64,000 nucleotides of DNA from an uncultured Erythrobacter sp. (GCA_947495695.1 CANLZP010000001.1:1-64000), one strand, 5' to 3'; positions 1 through 10,431 are shown, counted from the stretch's first letter. Numbers and translations are program-made. Notes: generated from the letters alone by a model not told the origin.

Positions 1-633
1 GCTGGAGCCAATGCCACGGCTGTAGGTGATACAGCGAATGCCAGCGGTACCGGTGCGACCGCGATTGGTTTCCGTGCAGCGGCAACCAATGCGAATTCCA
101 CCGCCATCGGCGCCAATGCTACGTCTACGGCTGACAATCAGGTGACGCTGGGCGGGCTTGGCTCGAGTGTTCGTGTGGGCGATATCGATGCCTCAACCGC
201 TGCGCAATCTGGCGATCTGTTTGCTGTAACCGTCGATGGCAATGGCACCTTGGGCAAGGGCTCTGCCCTAGCCAGCATGCAGGCGGTCGCGAGCGTGAAC
301 AACAATCTGCGCCAATTGGCCGCTGTATCCGATGCGCAATTCGCCGCATTGGAAGGCCGGGTGGATACGCTCGGCTTCCAGCTGCAAGACCTCAGCACGG
401 ATTACCGCCAAGGCGTCGCCGCAGCAATGGCTCAGGCCGATGCGCCCTTCCCGCCGGAGCCTGGCCAAACTGGCTATGCCATGCGCGGTGCCACATTTCG
501 TGGAGAGCAGGCCTTTAGCCTAGGCCTGTCGCATCGCCTCAATCTTGCAGTGCCGATTACGATCAACGCCAATGTCTCGCACAGCGGCGGATCAAACACC
601 GGTGCCAGTGTAGGAGTGGCCGGAATTTTCTAA
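1..633 (+). CDS. YadA-like trimeric autotransporter adhesin, C-terminal part (5' truncated by window edge)
   Basis: The frame is open from base 1, so only the last 210 residues are seen. The first 45 or so are head-type repeats with recurrent AIG and AxA steps (ATAVG, ATAIG, STAIG). A stalk follows, and the protein ends in a membrane anchor of four beta strands, from GYAMRGATF to the terminal phenylalanine of VAGIF. This is the architecture of trimeric autotransporters: three chains form one 12-stranded outer-membrane barrel carrying a surface stalk and head, usually for adhesion or autoaggregation. The stalk visible here is short. Family assignment is firm; the ligand is unknown. The next gene starts 75 nt downstream on the same strand. 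Confidence 0.85.
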   Translation, partial: AGANATAVGDTANASGTGATAIGFRAAATNANSTAIGANATSTADNQVTLGGLGSSVRVGDIDASTAAQSGDLFAVTVDGNGTLGKGSALASMQAVASVNNNLRQLAAVSDAQFAALEGRVDTLGFQLQDLSTDYRQGVAAAMAQADAPFPPEPGQTGYAMRGATFRGEQAFSLGLSHRLNLAVPITINANVSHSGGSNTGASVGVAGIF

Positions 634-708
634 ACCGTTCGAATGCTGGATCAAAAACGAGGCTTGAATCGTTCTGGAATTATCTTTCGATATTTACAGG
701 ATCGCATC

Positions 709-1611
709 ATGGTGTTTCGTTCATTGCCTGCCCTCCTCGCTGCCAGCATCGTGCCGCTTGGTTCAGCCGCAGCGCAAGAATATCCGCAATCATCCGCAGT
801 GGCTGATCAGACGAGCGAAGACATTTCGGGACCGCCACCGGGCGTTGCAGGAGGCCCTCCGGGTCGACCGAAAGCGGAAGGCTTGTCTGTCACGCTGGGT
901 GTCGCCCCTGTCCTCAGCCCTGCGTTTCAGGGTTCGCGCGATATGACTCTGTCAATATTCCCGGATGTGCGGGTCAAATACGGCGAAGATGTATTTGCCT
1001 CCATCCCGGAAGGGCTTGGCTGGAATGCTATCAACGCCGATGGCTGGAAGGCTGGCCCCTTGGCAAAAATCCGCTTTGGCCGTGATGAGGATACCGGCGG
1101 ATCGCCCTTCTTGATCGCGGGCGACAGCGATGCCTTGGCCGGATTGGGCGATATCGGAGCCTCTGGCGAAATTGGCGGTTTCGTCGAGAAGCGGTTTGGC
1201 CCGGCCAATGAATGGCAATTGAGAGGGGAGGTCTTGCAAGGCTTCGGCGGACATGAAGGCATAGTGGCCGATGTCTCGCTCAATTATCGCCTAAGAGCAG
1301 GCCGCACGATCATCAACTTTGGGCCGCGCGCATCGCTGGCCAGTGGCGATTTCATGCAAACCTATTTCGGGATCGATCCCACCCAGTCTGCCAATTCCGG
1401 CCTGGCCACATATGACGCAGATGGCGGATTGCTGTCATGGGGAATTGGGGGAACGGTCATCCATCCTATTGACCGGCGCAGCGCGGTGACTGTGTTCACC
1501 AGCCTTGAGCGTTTGGGAGACAATGCCGCCAATTCTCCATTGGTTGAGCAGCGCGGCCGCGCAACCCAGTTTACGCTTGGCATTGGTTATGGGGTCCGCT
1601 TCGGTCTCTAG
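709..1611 (+). CDS. MipA/OmpV family outer-membrane protein
   Basis: Encodes 300 residues. I chose the ATG at 709 over an in-frame start at 643 because it begins directly with a signal peptide (MVFRSLPALLAAS...GSAAAQ) and has CAGG about 8 nt upstream. After a Pro/Gly-rich linker (residues 40-60) the protein is a series of amphipathic beta strands ending GYGVRFGL, as in the MipA/OmpV family. Motifs such as PVLSPAFQGS near the mature N-terminus and FPDVRVKYG are typical of that family. MipA in E. coli scaffolds murein synthase and lytic enzymes; OmpV homologues are porin-like. The exact role here is open. Confidence 0.8.
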   Translation: MVFRSLPALLAASIVPLGSAAAQEYPQSSAVADQTSEDISGPPPGVAGGPPGRPKAEGLSVTLGVAPVLSPAFQGSRDMTLSIFPDVRVKYGEDVFASIPEGLGWNAINADGWKAGPLAKIRFGRDEDTGGSPFLIAGDSDALAGLGDIGASGEIGGFVEKRFGPANEWQLRGEVLQGFGGHEGIVADVSLNYRLRAGRTIINFGPRASLASGDFMQTYFGIDPTQSANSGLATYDADGGLLSWGIGGTVIHPIDRRSAVTVFTSLERLGDNAANSPLVEQRGRATQFTLGIGYGVRFGL

Positions 1612-1747
1612 TAAAGAAGGTCCCTCCCGGGCATCCTAAGTAGAAGTGCTGATCAGGTGCTTCATCGAATTTTCCCTAGATTTGCATAGTTTTTCAACTG
1701 AATTCGCGGCACATGCGTCTTGTGCATTCAGTACAAAGTGAAACACC

Positions 1748-3862
1748 ATGCACGCAGAAGATCACAGCAATCGACCGAGCAAAATGCCCGTGCTGCTGGG
1801 GTATTTGATGACCCTGATTGTTGTCATCCTATCCGGCATGGTTCTTACTTTGGGTTGGGGCATCGGCTCGAGGGAATTCACCAACTTCGGCAATCAATTC
1901 TCTGCCATGGCGCCTTCCACGGCCATTCTGTTCTTGGCTTCTTCCGTATCACTGTTCGCATTTCATCACTTTTCCTCAAGCGAGCGATTGGGCTTTGTGG
2001 TGCGGTTGGTGGGGCTGGCGATAATTGCCATTGCCTTGGCAAATTTGCTCATCCTCTTCTCGGGCTGGAAGTCCGGAATTGATCAGCTAATTTGGCCCGC
2101 CCCCGGAGAGCTCATCCAAGCCAAAATGTCGGAGGCCAGCTCAACTGGATTTTTGTGTCTGGGCACATGCATGGTGCAAATACCGATCAAAGGCGGCCAG
2201 CACCGGATTGCCGTTTCGTCGGCCTCGTTAGGGGTGACCATAACCCTGCTCGCCTTGATTGTCTTTTCTCTCGACGCACGCTCTCTTTCCACCGCAGCGA
2301 TGTACTCCAGCCTATCTCTTCCCACCGCAGTCGCCTTTCTATTCTTGTTCATCGCTGTTTTGCTCCATTTGCGCGAATATGGCTGGATGAAGGTCTTGCT
2401 GGGATCAGGTCGAGGCTCGACTGACCTGCGCCGATTGATGCCATGGGTGATCGGCCTGCCTCTCGCGCTCATCCTTTGGACAAATTATGCAATGGAAGAG
2501 CAGGTCTTTGACGAGAATTTTCGTCTTAGCCTGCTCGCGACCGGAATGGTGGTTGGCCTATCGTCCATCCTGTTCAGAGATGCTGGCAGAACAAACCGGC
2601 TTGAGACCAGTGCGGCGGCGGCAATGGCGCGCGCTGCAGAAGCCGAAACCGAACGCGAGGAGCAAAAACGCCAACACGAACAAGCCGAGAGCACATCGCA
2701 GGCAAAGACGAGATTCCTGGCCAATATGAGCCACGAAATCCGTACTCCCATGAATGGAATACTCGGCTTCTCAGACCTCCTTCTAAGAGACAATCTAACC
2801 CGCGAGCAGCATCAAAAAGTCAGCCTTATTCACGAATCCGGCCAGACAATGCTCAAACTGATCGATGACATCTTAGATCTGTCAAAAGTCGAAACTGGCC
2901 ATATTTCCATGCATAAAGAGCCGACCGACATCCGCCACAAGGTCAGCAGCTGCGTCAGACTGTTCAAGGCTGCTGCGATCAAAAAGGGCCTTGTAATCGA
3001 ATGCCATTTCGCTCCTGATCTGCCCCACCAAATCCTGAGCGACAAATTGAGGCTCAGGCAGATTCTGAACAATTTGATCGGAAATGCGGTCAAGTTCACC
3101 CACACCGGACGCATCGATGTTTCCGCCAGCATTACCAATGGATCGATAGAGATCGCGGTAGAAGATACGGGAATCGGAATTCCGCTGAACAGGCAGAAGA
3201 GCGTCCTGGGCGAATTCTCGCAAGCCGATGATAGCACCCAAAGACAATATGGCGGATCGGGCCTGGGACTTCATATCAGCAAACGACTTATCGAGCTTTT
3301 GGACGGGTCAATGGCACTGACCAGCATAGAGGGAGAAGGCACCAAGGTAGTCATCAGGCACCCGGTTGAGCTACCCGAAAATGCCAGAGCCGCGGTCGGG
3401 GTGAGCACGGAACAACAATACGTGGACGACCAGATTGATTGGCGCGGTAAGAAAATTGCGGTCGCAGAAGACCATGACATCAATCAGATGCTCATCCTGT
3501 CAATGCTGACAGACCTGGGGGTTGACGCCCAGCTCTTCGAAAACGGCGCAGAGGCCGTGAAAGGCATTGCCGAGGCGGACGACGCTGGAGACGGTTTTGG
3601 CTTGGTTCTCATGGATATCCAGATGCCCGAAATGGATGGCATGTCGGCTACCCGCGAATTGCGGAAGATGGGCTATTCAGCGGCCAAACTCCCGATAGTC
3701 GCAATGACCGCCAATGCATTCAAAAGCGACGTTCAGGATTGTTTGGAAGCAGGTATGCAAGACCATTTGGCAAAGCCGATTTCGGTGAAATTGCTCACCA
3801 ATATTCTCTCAAAATGGCTGATCACTGTGCCCGATGCACGGCGCGGCGCAATGACACCTTAA
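1748..3862 (+). CDS. Hybrid sensor histidine kinase / response regulator
   Basis: Encodes 704 residues. The N-terminal 280 residues hold about seven hydrophobic membrane segments without a large periplasmic loop. A charged coiled coil follows (around residues 285-320). The HisKA H-box [12 protein letters not shown] has its phosphoacceptor at His329. The ATPase domain shows the N box ([11 protein letters not shown]), G1 (EDTGIGIP) and G2 ([11 protein letters not shown]). A C-terminal receiver carries [12 protein letters not shown] with phosphoacceptor Asp623. The signal is probably sensed in or at the membrane. No response regulator or Hpt gene lies beside it, so its output partner is not visible. 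The stop overlaps the convergent gatB stop within a TTAA. Confidence 0.92.
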   Translation: MHAEDHSNRPSKMPVLLGYLMTLIVVILSGMVLTLGWGIGSREFTNFGNQFSAMAPSTAILFLASSVSLFAFHHFSSSERLGFVVRLVGLAIIAIALANLLILFSGWKSGIDQLIWPAPGELIQAKMSEASSTGFLCLGTCMVQIPIKGGQHRIAVSSASLGVTITLLALIVFSLDARSLSTAAMYSSLSLPTAVAFLFLFIAVLLHLREYGWMKVLLGSGRGSTDLRRLMPWVIGLPLALILWTNYAMEEQVFDENFRLSLLATGMVVGLSSILFRDAGRTNRLETSAAAAMARAAEAETEREEQKRQHEQAESTSQAKTRFLANMSHEIRTPMNGILGFSDLLLRDNLTREQHQKVSLIHESGQTMLKLIDDILDLSKVETGHISMHKEPTDIRHKVSSCVRLFKAAAIKKGLVIECHFAPDLPHQILSDKLRLRQILNNLIGNAVKFTHTGRIDVSASITNGSIEIAVEDTGIGIPLNRQKSVLGEFSQADDSTQRQYGGSGLGLHISKRLIELLDGSMALTSIEGEGTKVVIRHPVELPENARAAVGVSTEQQYVDDQIDWRGKKIAVAEDHDINQMLILSMLTDLGVDAQLFENGAEAVKGIAEADDAGDGFGLVLMDIQMPEMDGMSATRELRKMGYSAAKLPIVAMTANAFKSDVQDCLEAGMQDHLAKPISVKLLTNILSKWLITVPDARRGAMTP

Positions 3863-5358
3863 GCCAATTTGTCCTTCAGGATCTGGTTGACGACACCCGG
3901 ATTGGCTTTGCCTTGCATAGCCTTCATCGTCTGACCAACGAAGAAGCCGAACAGCTTGTCCTTGCCGCCGCGATATTGCTCAACCTTGTCCGTATTATTG
4001 GCGAGAATTTCGTCAATCGCGGCCTCGATCGCGCCGGTATCGCTAACCTGCTTGAGACCTTCTGTATCGGCAATTTCATCGGGCTCGCGGCCGGTCTTCA
4101 GAACGATCTCGAAGATTTCCTTGGCCTGACCACCGGAAATTTCGCCAGCATCCTGCATCTTGAGAATTGCGGCCTGGCGTGCAGCTGTGGCGTGCTCCAC
4201 CTGAGCCTCATCACCCAGCGATTTGATAACGCCGGGCGCAACAGACAGCGCCCAATTGGCGACCTGTGTGGCAACCTTTGCCTCGGCCTTGCCCAATGCG
4301 CTGGCGGTTTTGCCCAGCAGCGTTTCAAACCGAGCGAAAGTCTCCACCTCGGCGGTCAATTCGCGCGCATTATACGGCGTCAGGCCCAATTCCTGCTCGT
4401 ATCTGATACGCTTGGCATCGGGCAGTTCGGGCAGCGATGCGCGGCAATCGGCTAGGAAATCGTCCTCCAGATTGACCGGCAGCAAATCGGGATCGGGGAA
4501 ATAGCGATAATCATGCGCGTCTTCCTTGCTGCGCATGGTCCGCGTGGTGCCGGTCGCGACATCAAACAGCCGCGTTTCCTGATCGACCGAGCCACCGCTT
4601 TCCAGCAGATCAACCTGACGGTTCGCTTCATATTCAATGACTTGCATCACGAACCGCACCGAATTGACGTTCTTCGTTTCCGTCCGTGTGCCCAATTCAG
4701 GGTCGCCCACCTTGCGCACACTGACATTCACATCAGCCCGCATAGAGCCTTGCTCCATATTGCCATCGCACGACCCGACATAGCGTAGGATCGAACGCAA
4801 TTTACGCACATAAGCCCCCGCCTCTGCTGGAGAGGTCATATCCGGCTTGGACACGATCTCCATCAGCGCCACACCGCAGCGGTTCAGATCGACATAGGAC
4901 ATGGTTGGGTGCTGATCATGCATCAGCTTGCCCGCATCCTGTTCCACATGGATCCGTTCGATCCCGATCACCTTGTCTTCGGGAATGCCGGACTTCTCAT
5001 CCGCCTCGATCAGCAGCTGCCCCTCGCCCACAATCGGGTGATAGAGCTGCGAAATCTGATAACCCTGCGGCAAATCGGCGTAGAAATAATTCTTGCGATC
5101 GAACCGCGAATATTTGTTGATCTCGGCCTCGATCGCCATGCCGGTGCGCACGGCCTGTCGGATGCATTCGGCATTGGGGACGGGCAGCATTCCGGGCATG
5201 GCCGCATCCACTAGGCTGACCTGCGTGTTGGGCTCGGCGCCAAATTCGGTGGAGGCGCCGGAAAATAGCTTGGCCTGTGAGCTGATCTGGGCATGCACTT
5301 CGAGGCCGATTACAACCTCCCAATCACCCGTTGCGCCCTGAATGCGATAAGAACTCAT
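3859..5358 (-). CDS. gatB: Asp-tRNA(Asn)/Glu-tRNA(Gln) amidotransferase subunit B
   Basis: Encodes 499 residues, the usual length for GatB. The N-terminus has the family core [12 protein letters not shown], and [16 protein letters not shown] and the [12 protein letters not shown] segment are diagnostic. GatB binds the misacylated tRNA and performs the ATP-dependent activation step in GatCAB, using ammonia from the GatA glutaminase. The C-terminal YqeY-like helical tail is complete (ending [14 protein letters not shown]). Unlike in many bacteria, gatB is not in the gatCA operon here; it is monocistronic and about 1.8 kb away. Confidence 0.97.
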   Translation of the reverse strand: MSSYRIQGATGDWEVVIGLEVHAQISSQAKLFSGASTEFGAEPNTQVSLVDAAMPGMLPVPNAECIRQAVRTGMAIEAEINKYSRFDRKNYFYADLPQGYQISQLYHPIVGEGQLLIEADEKSGIPEDKVIGIERIHVEQDAGKLMHDQHPTMSYVDLNRCGVALMEIVSKPDMTSPAEAGAYVRKLRSILRYVGSCDGNMEQGSMRADVNVSVRKVGDPELGTRTETKNVNSVRFVMQVIEYEANRQVDLLESGGSVDQETRLFDVATGTTRTMRSKEDAHDYRYFPDPDLLPVNLEDDFLADCRASLPELPDAKRIRYEQELGLTPYNARELTAEVETFARFETLLGKTASALGKAEAKVATQVANWALSVAPGVIKSLGDEAQVEHATAARQAAILKMQDAGEISGGQAKEIFEIVLKTGREPDEIADTEGLKQVSDTGAIEAAIDEILANNTDKVEQYRGGKDKLFGFFVGQTMKAMQGKANPGVVNQILKDKLA

Positions 5359-5558
5359 TGTAACTCCGAAACACCAGAATTGTGCAGCGGCAGCGCACCC
5401 GTGGCCACCGCCTGCATTCTCTATTGGCCTATTTAGCGATTCTGCCGGGTAAATCTATGCCCCAGTCTGCCATTTCACTGCAAAAAAGCGGGGCACTATG
5501 GCTAAGCCAAGAGATCGCTTTACCCAAGCCAAGCAGCGGGATAGGTCCAAGACCAATT

Positions 5559-6203
5559 ATGCTGCAGACTATTACCACCTATCACGACCTTGTCCGAACT
5601 GATGCGCTGGCCATGCTGGAAGGCAATGCGGGCGTGGTTTTGGACTTTGGCGGAGGGGTTGGAGCGACATCTGCGGCGCTGAGACAGGCAGGCAGCGCAG
5701 GCCATGTCACTCTGCTGGATCAGGTGGCGGACAAGGCGCTGGGCGATGTGGACCAAGCCGTCGCGCTTGATCTGAATGATAGCGATCGGGTGAAGGACGC
5801 GCTGGATGATGCGGGGCCATTCGACACTATCCTATGTCTGGATGTGCTGGAGCACCTCATTGATCCTTGGGCAATCTTCCCGCTTCTCGAAAGTGTGCTC
5901 AAACCGGGCGGAACCATGATCCTATCGCTGCCCAACATCAATTATCATGGGCTTGTGATGCCACTGCTGTTGCGCGGGCGGTTCGATTATGCCGAAGCGG
6001 GGGTGATGGACCGGACCCATCTACGCTGGTTTACCAAATCGACCATGCTCGAGCTGGCGACCAGAGGCGGCTTAAAGCTGGATCAGATTGTACCGAATAT
6101 ATCAGGCCGGCGCGACAACACTTTGAATGCTCTCTCCTTGGGGTTGTTCGAGAGGTTCTTGGCCAGGCAATACCGCCTGAAACTGCGAAGATCGGGCGAT
6201 TAA
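5559..6203 (+). CDS. Class I SAM-dependent methyltransferase (5' end uncertain, possible frameshift)
   Basis: The core shows a SAM-binding glycine loop (VVLDFGGGVGATSAAL), a DVLEHLIDP motif and KPGGTMILSLPN, typical of Methyltransf_11/23 enzymes acting on sugars, lipids or quinone-like acceptors. The substrate is unknown. The frame stays open upstream to 5382, but that stretch is not protein-like. I report the ATG at 5559 (214 residues). A better-looking N-terminus (MAKPRDRFTQAKQ...) begins at an ATG at 5498 in another frame and stops at 5602; removing 7 nt near 5580 would join the two frames. The 3' end overlaps the convergent acyltransferase stop in a shared TTAA. Confidence 0.8.
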   Translation: MLQTITTYHDLVRTDALAMLEGNAGVVLDFGGGVGATSAALRQAGSAGHVTLLDQVADKALGDVDQAVALDLNDSDRVKDALDDAGPFDTILCLDVLEHLIDPWAIFPLLESVLKPGGTMILSLPNINYHGLVMPLLLRGRFDYAEAGVMDRTHLRWFTKSTMLELATRGGLKLDQIVPNISGRRDNTLNALSLGLFERFLARQYRLKLRRSGD

Positions 6204-7321
6204 GACAGCAATTTACGCGACCAATCACGCCCTGGCTTTTCTACCAATCGATATCCCAGCCATGACACGCCAATCAGCACAGCAAGCATCGCCAATGTCA
6301 CTGCATCCCCGACCCAGGGCGATCCGGTCAGCAAGGTGCGGCCCTGCGCATCCACCGAAATGTCGATCAGATCGGTCATTTGCAGCACCTCGCCAAGGCG
6401 TCCCTGCACAAACACATGCACCATATAGATCGAATAGCTGATCAGGCCGAGCAACTGGAAGAAGGGCCGTCGCAACATGGTCGAGACCAGCCCGCTTTGC
6501 GTGGCCAGTGCCATGATGGTCAGCGCGAACACCAGTGGGGCAAAAAACGTCCATGCACCGACTGCAAATGAAGCAAAACCCAACACCAATGCGATGGCCA
6601 GCACTTCCCACAATTGGCCGTGCAGACCGCCGAACTTGCGATAGGCCTGATAGGTCAACACGCCGACTGAAAAGCCGAAGATGCAGCGCACGATCCCGCC
6701 TTCAAAGGTCACATGCAGATCTTGGGCATTGGCGTATAACCACACGCCCGCGGCCAGCACCAAAAGTCCCGCAACCCACACGAACCATCGCCGGGCGACC
6801 ACAAAGATCATCGCGTATAGGAGATAGGTCCACATCTCTGCTGCAATGCTCCACGCCGGGCCGTTCCAGCCGCGGCCACCCTCGACTCCGAAACTCTGCA
6901 ACAAGAATATGTTCTGCAACAATGCGCCCATGCTGCGCGATCCGGTAAAGGGTTCGCGGGTGACAAATTGCGCGATCCAATCCCCGCCAAACACCAGCAA
7001 CAATTCCAGCGCGATAAAAGCCAGCAAGACCGCAATATGAAGCGGATAGATGCGGCCCATCCGCAGCGCCATAAAGCGCCCGATTGAGACCGCGCCATCA
7101 CGCAACCGCGCGCCATAGGAATGGGCAATCACAAAGCCGCTGAGGACGAAGAAATAGTCGACGAACAGCCAGCCATTTTGCACCAGCAAAGACCGGGCGA
7201 TCAGGCCATTGGCTTGAAAGTGGTATAGCGCCACCAGCAGCGCGCAGATGCCGCGCAATGCGTCCAGCACTTCAAACCGCTCAGCCGCAGTATGGGGCGA
7301 CTGGAGCGATTGTTTCGTCAC
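6200..7321 (-). CDS. Acyltransferase 3 family membrane protein (OafA/YrhL type)
   Basis: Encodes 373 residues with about ten membrane segments. The N-terminus has the family signature FEVLDALRGICALLVALYHF, containing the conserved Arg of the RG pair and the catalytic His of the YHF motif, and FFVLSGFVIAHSY follows. Family members O-acetylate or O-succinylate cell-surface glycans, using an acyl donor across the inner membrane. The start is a GTG at 7321, 3 nt after the stop of the preceding hypothetical gene, so it is probably the last gene of the FKBP-gatC-gatA operon. The glycan substrate cannot be deduced. Confidence 0.88.
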   Translation of the reverse strand: MTKQSLQSPHTAAERFEVLDALRGICALLVALYHFQANGLIARSLLVQNGWLFVDYFFVLSGFVIAHSYGARLRDGAVSIGRFMALRMGRIYPLHIAVLLAFIALELLLVFGGDWIAQFVTREPFTGSRSMGALLQNIFLLQSFGVEGGRGWNGPAWSIAAEMWTYLLYAMIFVVARRWFVWVAGLLVLAAGVWLYANAQDLHVTFEGGIVRCIFGFSVGVLTYQAYRKFGGLHGQLWEVLAIALVLGFASFAVGAWTFFAPLVFALTIMALATQSGLVSTMLRRPFFQLLGLISYSIYMVHVFVQGRLGEVLQMTDLIDISVDAQGRTLLTGSPWVGDAVTLAMLAVLIGVSWLGYRLVEKPGRDWSRKLLS

Positions 7322-7324
7322 GGA

Positions 7325-7693
7325 TTACCCACCCGTGGTTTCCAGCAAATAGGCCTCTGTCTGCTGAACTTCGACCTGCAACATGCGGTCATAGGGGGTC
7401 TTGCCGGTGATATTGGTGGCATTCAGCAGCAGTACCGAAATGTCACGATACTCGGGAAATTCGCGTAGCTCGCGCATGCTGGCGACCACCGCTGGCCCGT
7501 TGGAGGCTTCCTTGTTCACCTCATGAACCAGTCGGTCGAGCACCGCCATATAGGCGCGATACCGCGTACCAGGCTGCTTCTCGATCGCCACTTGGCGTCC
7601 AGTGTAGAGAATGGAGAGGAACACCCACACCGGGATGACCACTCCAACCACAATCAACCCGATGATGGTGAGTTCAAATGCGCTCACCACCAT
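7325..7693 (-). CDS. Hypothetical protein with N-terminal membrane anchor
   Basis: Encodes 122 residues. One hydrophobic helix spans residues 5-29 and is followed by a cytosolic-looking charged domain of about 90 residues ([19 protein letters not shown]...). I do not recognise a family. The ATG overlaps the gatA stop by 10 nt and the gene ends 3 nt before the acyltransferase, so it is likely translated by coupling to gatA. Its uninterrupted frame between two real genes supports coding; the function is unknown. Confidence 0.7.
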   Translation of the reverse strand: MVVSAFELTIIGLIVVGVVIPVWVFLSILYTGRQVAIEKQPGTRYRAYMAVLDRLVHEVNKEASNGPAVVASMRELREFPEYRDISVLLLNATNITGKTPYDRMLQVEVQQTEAYLLETTGG

Positions 7694-9165
7694 TGCTCCG
7701 GCTTGGCCGTAAATCCGGCGCGCTGCTGGATCGCGAGACCCGCGTTCAGCACGCCTTGTTCGTCAAATGGCTTGCCTACCAATTGCAGACCCAGCGGCAG
7801 ACCATCTTTGGTCAAACTCGCTGGAACGCTCATCGCTGGTAGTCCTGCCAGCGATGCTGGTACGGCGAATACATCGTTCAGATACATCGTCAGCGGATCA
7901 GCATCGAGCGATCCGAGCGGGAAGCTGGCCGTTGGTGTTGTGGGTGCCAGGATCACATCGCATTGCGCCCAGGCCTTTTCAAAGTCCTGCGACACCAGCG
8001 TGCGGATTTTCTGTGCTTGATTGTAATAGGCATCATAAAAGCCCGCGCTCAGCACATAGGTGCCGATTAGAATGCGGCGCTTCACCTCGTCACCAAAGCC
8101 CGCTGCACGAGTCTGGGCATACATGTCTTGCAGCCCCGCCCCATCTGGCAGATCGCGCAGACCGTAACGCACACCGTCATAGCGCGCGAGGTTGGAAGAC
8201 GCCTCGGCTGGTGCGATAATGTAATAGGCGGGCAGCGCATATTTGGTGTGCGGCAAAGAGATATCGACGATTTCAGCGCCAGCATCTTTAAGCCACGCCT
8301 TGCCCTGGTCCCAGCTATCGAGGATCGCCTGATCGGTGCCCTCCATCAGATATTCCTTTGGAATGCCGACTTTCTTGCCAGACAGATCGCCCGATAGCGC
8401 GGCTTCCCAATTGGGGACATCCATTTGCAGGCTGGTCGCGTCTTTCGGATCGAATCCGGCCATCGCTTCCAACATGATGGCGCAATCTTCCACACTGCGC
8501 GCCATCGGACCTGCCTGATCGAGCGAGCTGGCAAAGGCCACAACGCCCCAGCGGCTGCAGCGGCCATAGGTCGGCTTGATCCCGCAAATGCCGGTGAAGG
8601 CGGCAGGCTGGCGGATAGAACCGCCAGTGTCAGTGCCCGTCGCAGCGGGCGCTATGCGCGCAGCAACTGCGGTGGAACTGCCACCCGACGAGCCGCCCGG
8701 GCTCATCGGAGCATTGCTGCCTTCCTTTTGCCATGGCGAGGAAACATTGCCGAAATAGCTTGTCTCGTTCGAGCTACCCATCGCAAACTGGTCAAGATTC
8801 AGCTTGCCCAACATGCCCGCGCCTGCTGCCCAAAGGTTGGACGAAACGGTGCTTTCATATTCGGGGACAAAGCCTTCCAGAATGTGGCTGGCGGCGGTTG
8901 TCTGCACGCCGCGAGTAGCAAACAGATCCTTCATTCCGATGGGAACGCCAGCCATCTTGCCCAACGTCTCACCTTTAGACCGTGCGGCATCCGTCGCGTC
9001 GGCAGCAGCCAAAGCGTGGTCGGGCGTCGTCAAGATAAAGGCGTTCAAGGAAGCGGCCTGAGCCACCGCAGCGTTAAAGGCTGTCGCCACTTCGCGCGCA
9101 GTGAAGTCGCCCTTGGCAACGCCATCGCGGATGTCTTTGACACCGAGAGAGGTAAAGTCAGTCAT
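7684..9165 (-). CDS. gatA: Asp-tRNA(Asn)/Glu-tRNA(Gln) amidotransferase subunit A
   Basis: Encodes 493 residues. This is the glutaminase subunit of GatCAB: it frees ammonia from glutamine, which GatB uses to amidate Glu-tRNA(Gln) or Asp-tRNA(Asn). The amidase-signature triad is visible as Lys79 (GMKDLF), cis-Ser159 (PGGSSGGS) and nucleophile Ser183 ([11 protein letters not shown]), with the same 24-residue Ser-Ser spacing as in known GatA. The ATG at 9165 is preferred over an in-frame TTG at 9174 because AAGGTG lies about 10 nt upstream. It follows the gatC stop by a single base, so the two are coupled. Confidence 0.97.
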   Translation of the reverse strand: MTDFTSLGVKDIRDGVAKGDFTAREVATAFNAAVAQAASLNAFILTTPDHALAAADATDAARSKGETLGKMAGVPIGMKDLFATRGVQTTAASHILEGFVPEYESTVSSNLWAAGAGMLGKLNLDQFAMGSSNETSYFGNVSSPWQKEGSNAPMSPGGSSGGSSTAVAARIAPAATGTDTGGSIRQPAAFTGICGIKPTYGRCSRWGVVAFASSLDQAGPMARSVEDCAIMLEAMAGFDPKDATSLQMDVPNWEAALSGDLSGKKVGIPKEYLMEGTDQAILDSWDQGKAWLKDAGAEIVDISLPHTKYALPAYYIIAPAEASSNLARYDGVRYGLRDLPDGAGLQDMYAQTRAAGFGDEVKRRILIGTYVLSAGFYDAYYNQAQKIRTLVSQDFEKAWAQCDVILAPTTPTASFPLGSLDADPLTMYLNDVFAVPASLAGLPAMSVPASLTKDGLPLGLQLVGKPFDEQGVLNAGLAIQQRAGFTAKPEQWW

Positions 9166-9166
9166 T

Positions 9167-9469
9167 CTATTCAATCACCTTGGGCACGCCAAAAAAACCG
9201 TGCTCTGCCGCTGGCGCATTGGCCAGAATGTCATCTCGCTTGCCGCCGCCCGTCAGCGGATCAGCATCCACCACATCATCGCGCAGGCGCAAAACATTCG
9301 GGATAACGGCCGTCATCGGAGCGACATTGCTGGTGTCGACTTCGCCTAACTGCTCCACCCATTCGAGGATATTGTTCAGCTCGGGCGCCATTCGCTCCAG
9401 CTCTTCGTCGCTCATCTTGATGCGAGCAAGGCTCGCAATTTTGGCGACGGTCTGTTTGTCTACCGACAT
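9167..9469 (-). CDS. gatC: Asp-tRNA(Asn)/Glu-tRNA(Gln) amidotransferase subunit C
   Basis: Encodes 100 residues, the normal size. GatC is the small belt subunit that stabilises the GatA-GatB complex. The N-terminal helix [20 protein letters not shown] and the later segment VLRLRDDVV are family hallmarks, and the protein ends FFGVPKVIE, as GatC usually does. The ATG at 9469 (MSVDKQT) is chosen over longer in-frame extensions that are not protein-like. It is 22 nt downstream of the FKBP gene and 1 nt upstream of gatA. Confidence 0.95.
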   Translation of the reverse strand: MSVDKQTVAKIASLARIKMSDEELERMAPELNNILEWVEQLGEVDTSNVAPMTAVIPNVLRLRDDVVDADPLTGGGKRDDILANAPAAEHGFFGVPKVIE

Positions 9470-9491
9470 GGGGTTCGTGCCTTGATTGGTT

Positions 9492-10067
9492 CTATTGTGC
9501 GGGGATGGGTGCAGGAGCGCCCGAAGCGGCTGGTGCGCCCGGTTGCGCAGACTGCATTGCCTGCTGCAGCAGAGCGATGCGGCGATCAAAATCATCGCGG
9601 CTCATGAAATCGACCAATTCAATATCGAACACCAAATCTGCACCAGGCGGGATTGGCGAACCTGGTTGCGGCGTATCGCCATAGGCTTTGTCCGACGGGA
9701 TGAAGAGTTCGTATTTGCCGCCCTTTTGCATTTGCGTGAGGCCTTCGCTGAAGCCCGGCAACATCGAATCCAAAGGCAAGGGGCTGCCATCGGGGAAGAT
9801 GCCTTCGATCGGCAGCGGCAATTCCTGTGATTCGTCAAAAATTTCGCCCGAATCTGCCAACTTGCCGACATAATGCACGAACACCACATCATCGGCTGAC
9901 GGAGAAGCTCCCGTGCCTGCTGTGATGGTGTCCACTTCAACGCCCTTGGGCACAGCTGCCCATGCAAGGCCAGCGCCGATCAGAACCGCAATGATCACAC
10001 CAAGCCACAGCTTGGTCAGCGATCCCTTGGCGATGGGATGCAGGGGTACTCGGGTGACTTCGGTCAT
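9492..10067 (-). CDS. FKBP-type peptidyl-prolyl cis-trans isomerase, membrane-anchored
   Basis: Encodes 191 residues. A single transmembrane helix (around residues 22-39, [17 protein letters not shown]) precedes a periplasmic FKBP domain with [41 protein letters not shown] and [25 protein letters not shown] short Ala/Pro-rich tail ends the protein. It probably catalyses proline isomerisation during envelope protein folding. The ATG at 10067 has AGGAA about 7 nt upstream. It is the first gene of the gatCA operon. Several residues of the classical aromatic pocket look changed ([11 protein letters not shown]), so chaperone activity may dominate; this is inference. Confidence 0.88.
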   Translation of the reverse strand: MTEVTRVPLHPIAKGSLTKLWLGVIIAVLIGAGLAWAAVPKGVEVDTITAGTGASPSADDVVFVHYVGKLADSGEIFDESQELPLPIEGIFPDGSPLPLDSMLPGFSEGLTQMQKGGKYELFIPSDKAYGDTPQPGSPIPPGADLVFDIELVDFMSRDDFDRRIALLQQAMQSAQPGAPAASGAPAPIPAQ

Positions 10068-10117
10068 ACAGCGTTCCTGAAATACAAAGTATAAAGGGGC
10101 AAAAAGAGCCTCAAAAA

Positions 10118-10150
10118 GCAAAAAGGCGCGGGAATCATCCCACGCCCCTT
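10118..10150 (-). terminator. Rho-independent terminator of rpsU
   Basis: On the minus strand the stem AAAGGGGCGTGGGA / TCCCGCGCCTTT (loop TGAT, small bulge) is followed by a T-rich run TTTTTGCTTTTT. It lies about 80 nt beyond the rpsU stop and before the FKBP gene. Confidence 0.7.
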
Positions 10151-10230
10151 TGGCTTATCATCGTGCTGGCATCAAGCAATTCGGCAGTTAAACCGCTGCA
10201 ATGCCAACCGCAAAGAATCTGGGCGCGGAC

Positions 10231-10431
10231 TTAACCGTCGCGTTCCATCCGCTTGCGTTCAAGCTTGCGAGCGCGGCGAACCGCAGCAGCCTTTTCGCGG
10301 GCGCGCTTTTCACTAGGCTTTTCATAATGGCGGCGCAGCTTCATTTCGCGATACACACCTTCACGCTGCAGCTTCTTCTTGAGCGCGCGGAGGGCTTGAT
10401 CGACATTGTTATCGCGAACCATGATTTGCAT
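10231..10431 (-). CDS. rpsU: 30S ribosomal protein S21
   Basis: Encodes 66 basic residues. The start [20 protein letters not shown] and [16 protein letters not shown] are diagnostic for bS21, which sits near the anti-Shine-Dalgarno region of 16S rRNA and helps initiation. AAGG lies about 12 nt before the first ATG (10431); a second ATG at 10422 is possible. It is monocistronic, ending at the hairpin at 10118-10150. The following 240 nt to crcB, the longest gap in the window, show no fluoride riboswitch or other element I recognise. Confidence 0.96.
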   Translation of the reverse strand: MQIMVRDNNVDQALRALKKKLQREGVYREMKLRRHYEKPSEKRAREKAAAVRRARKLERKRMERDG

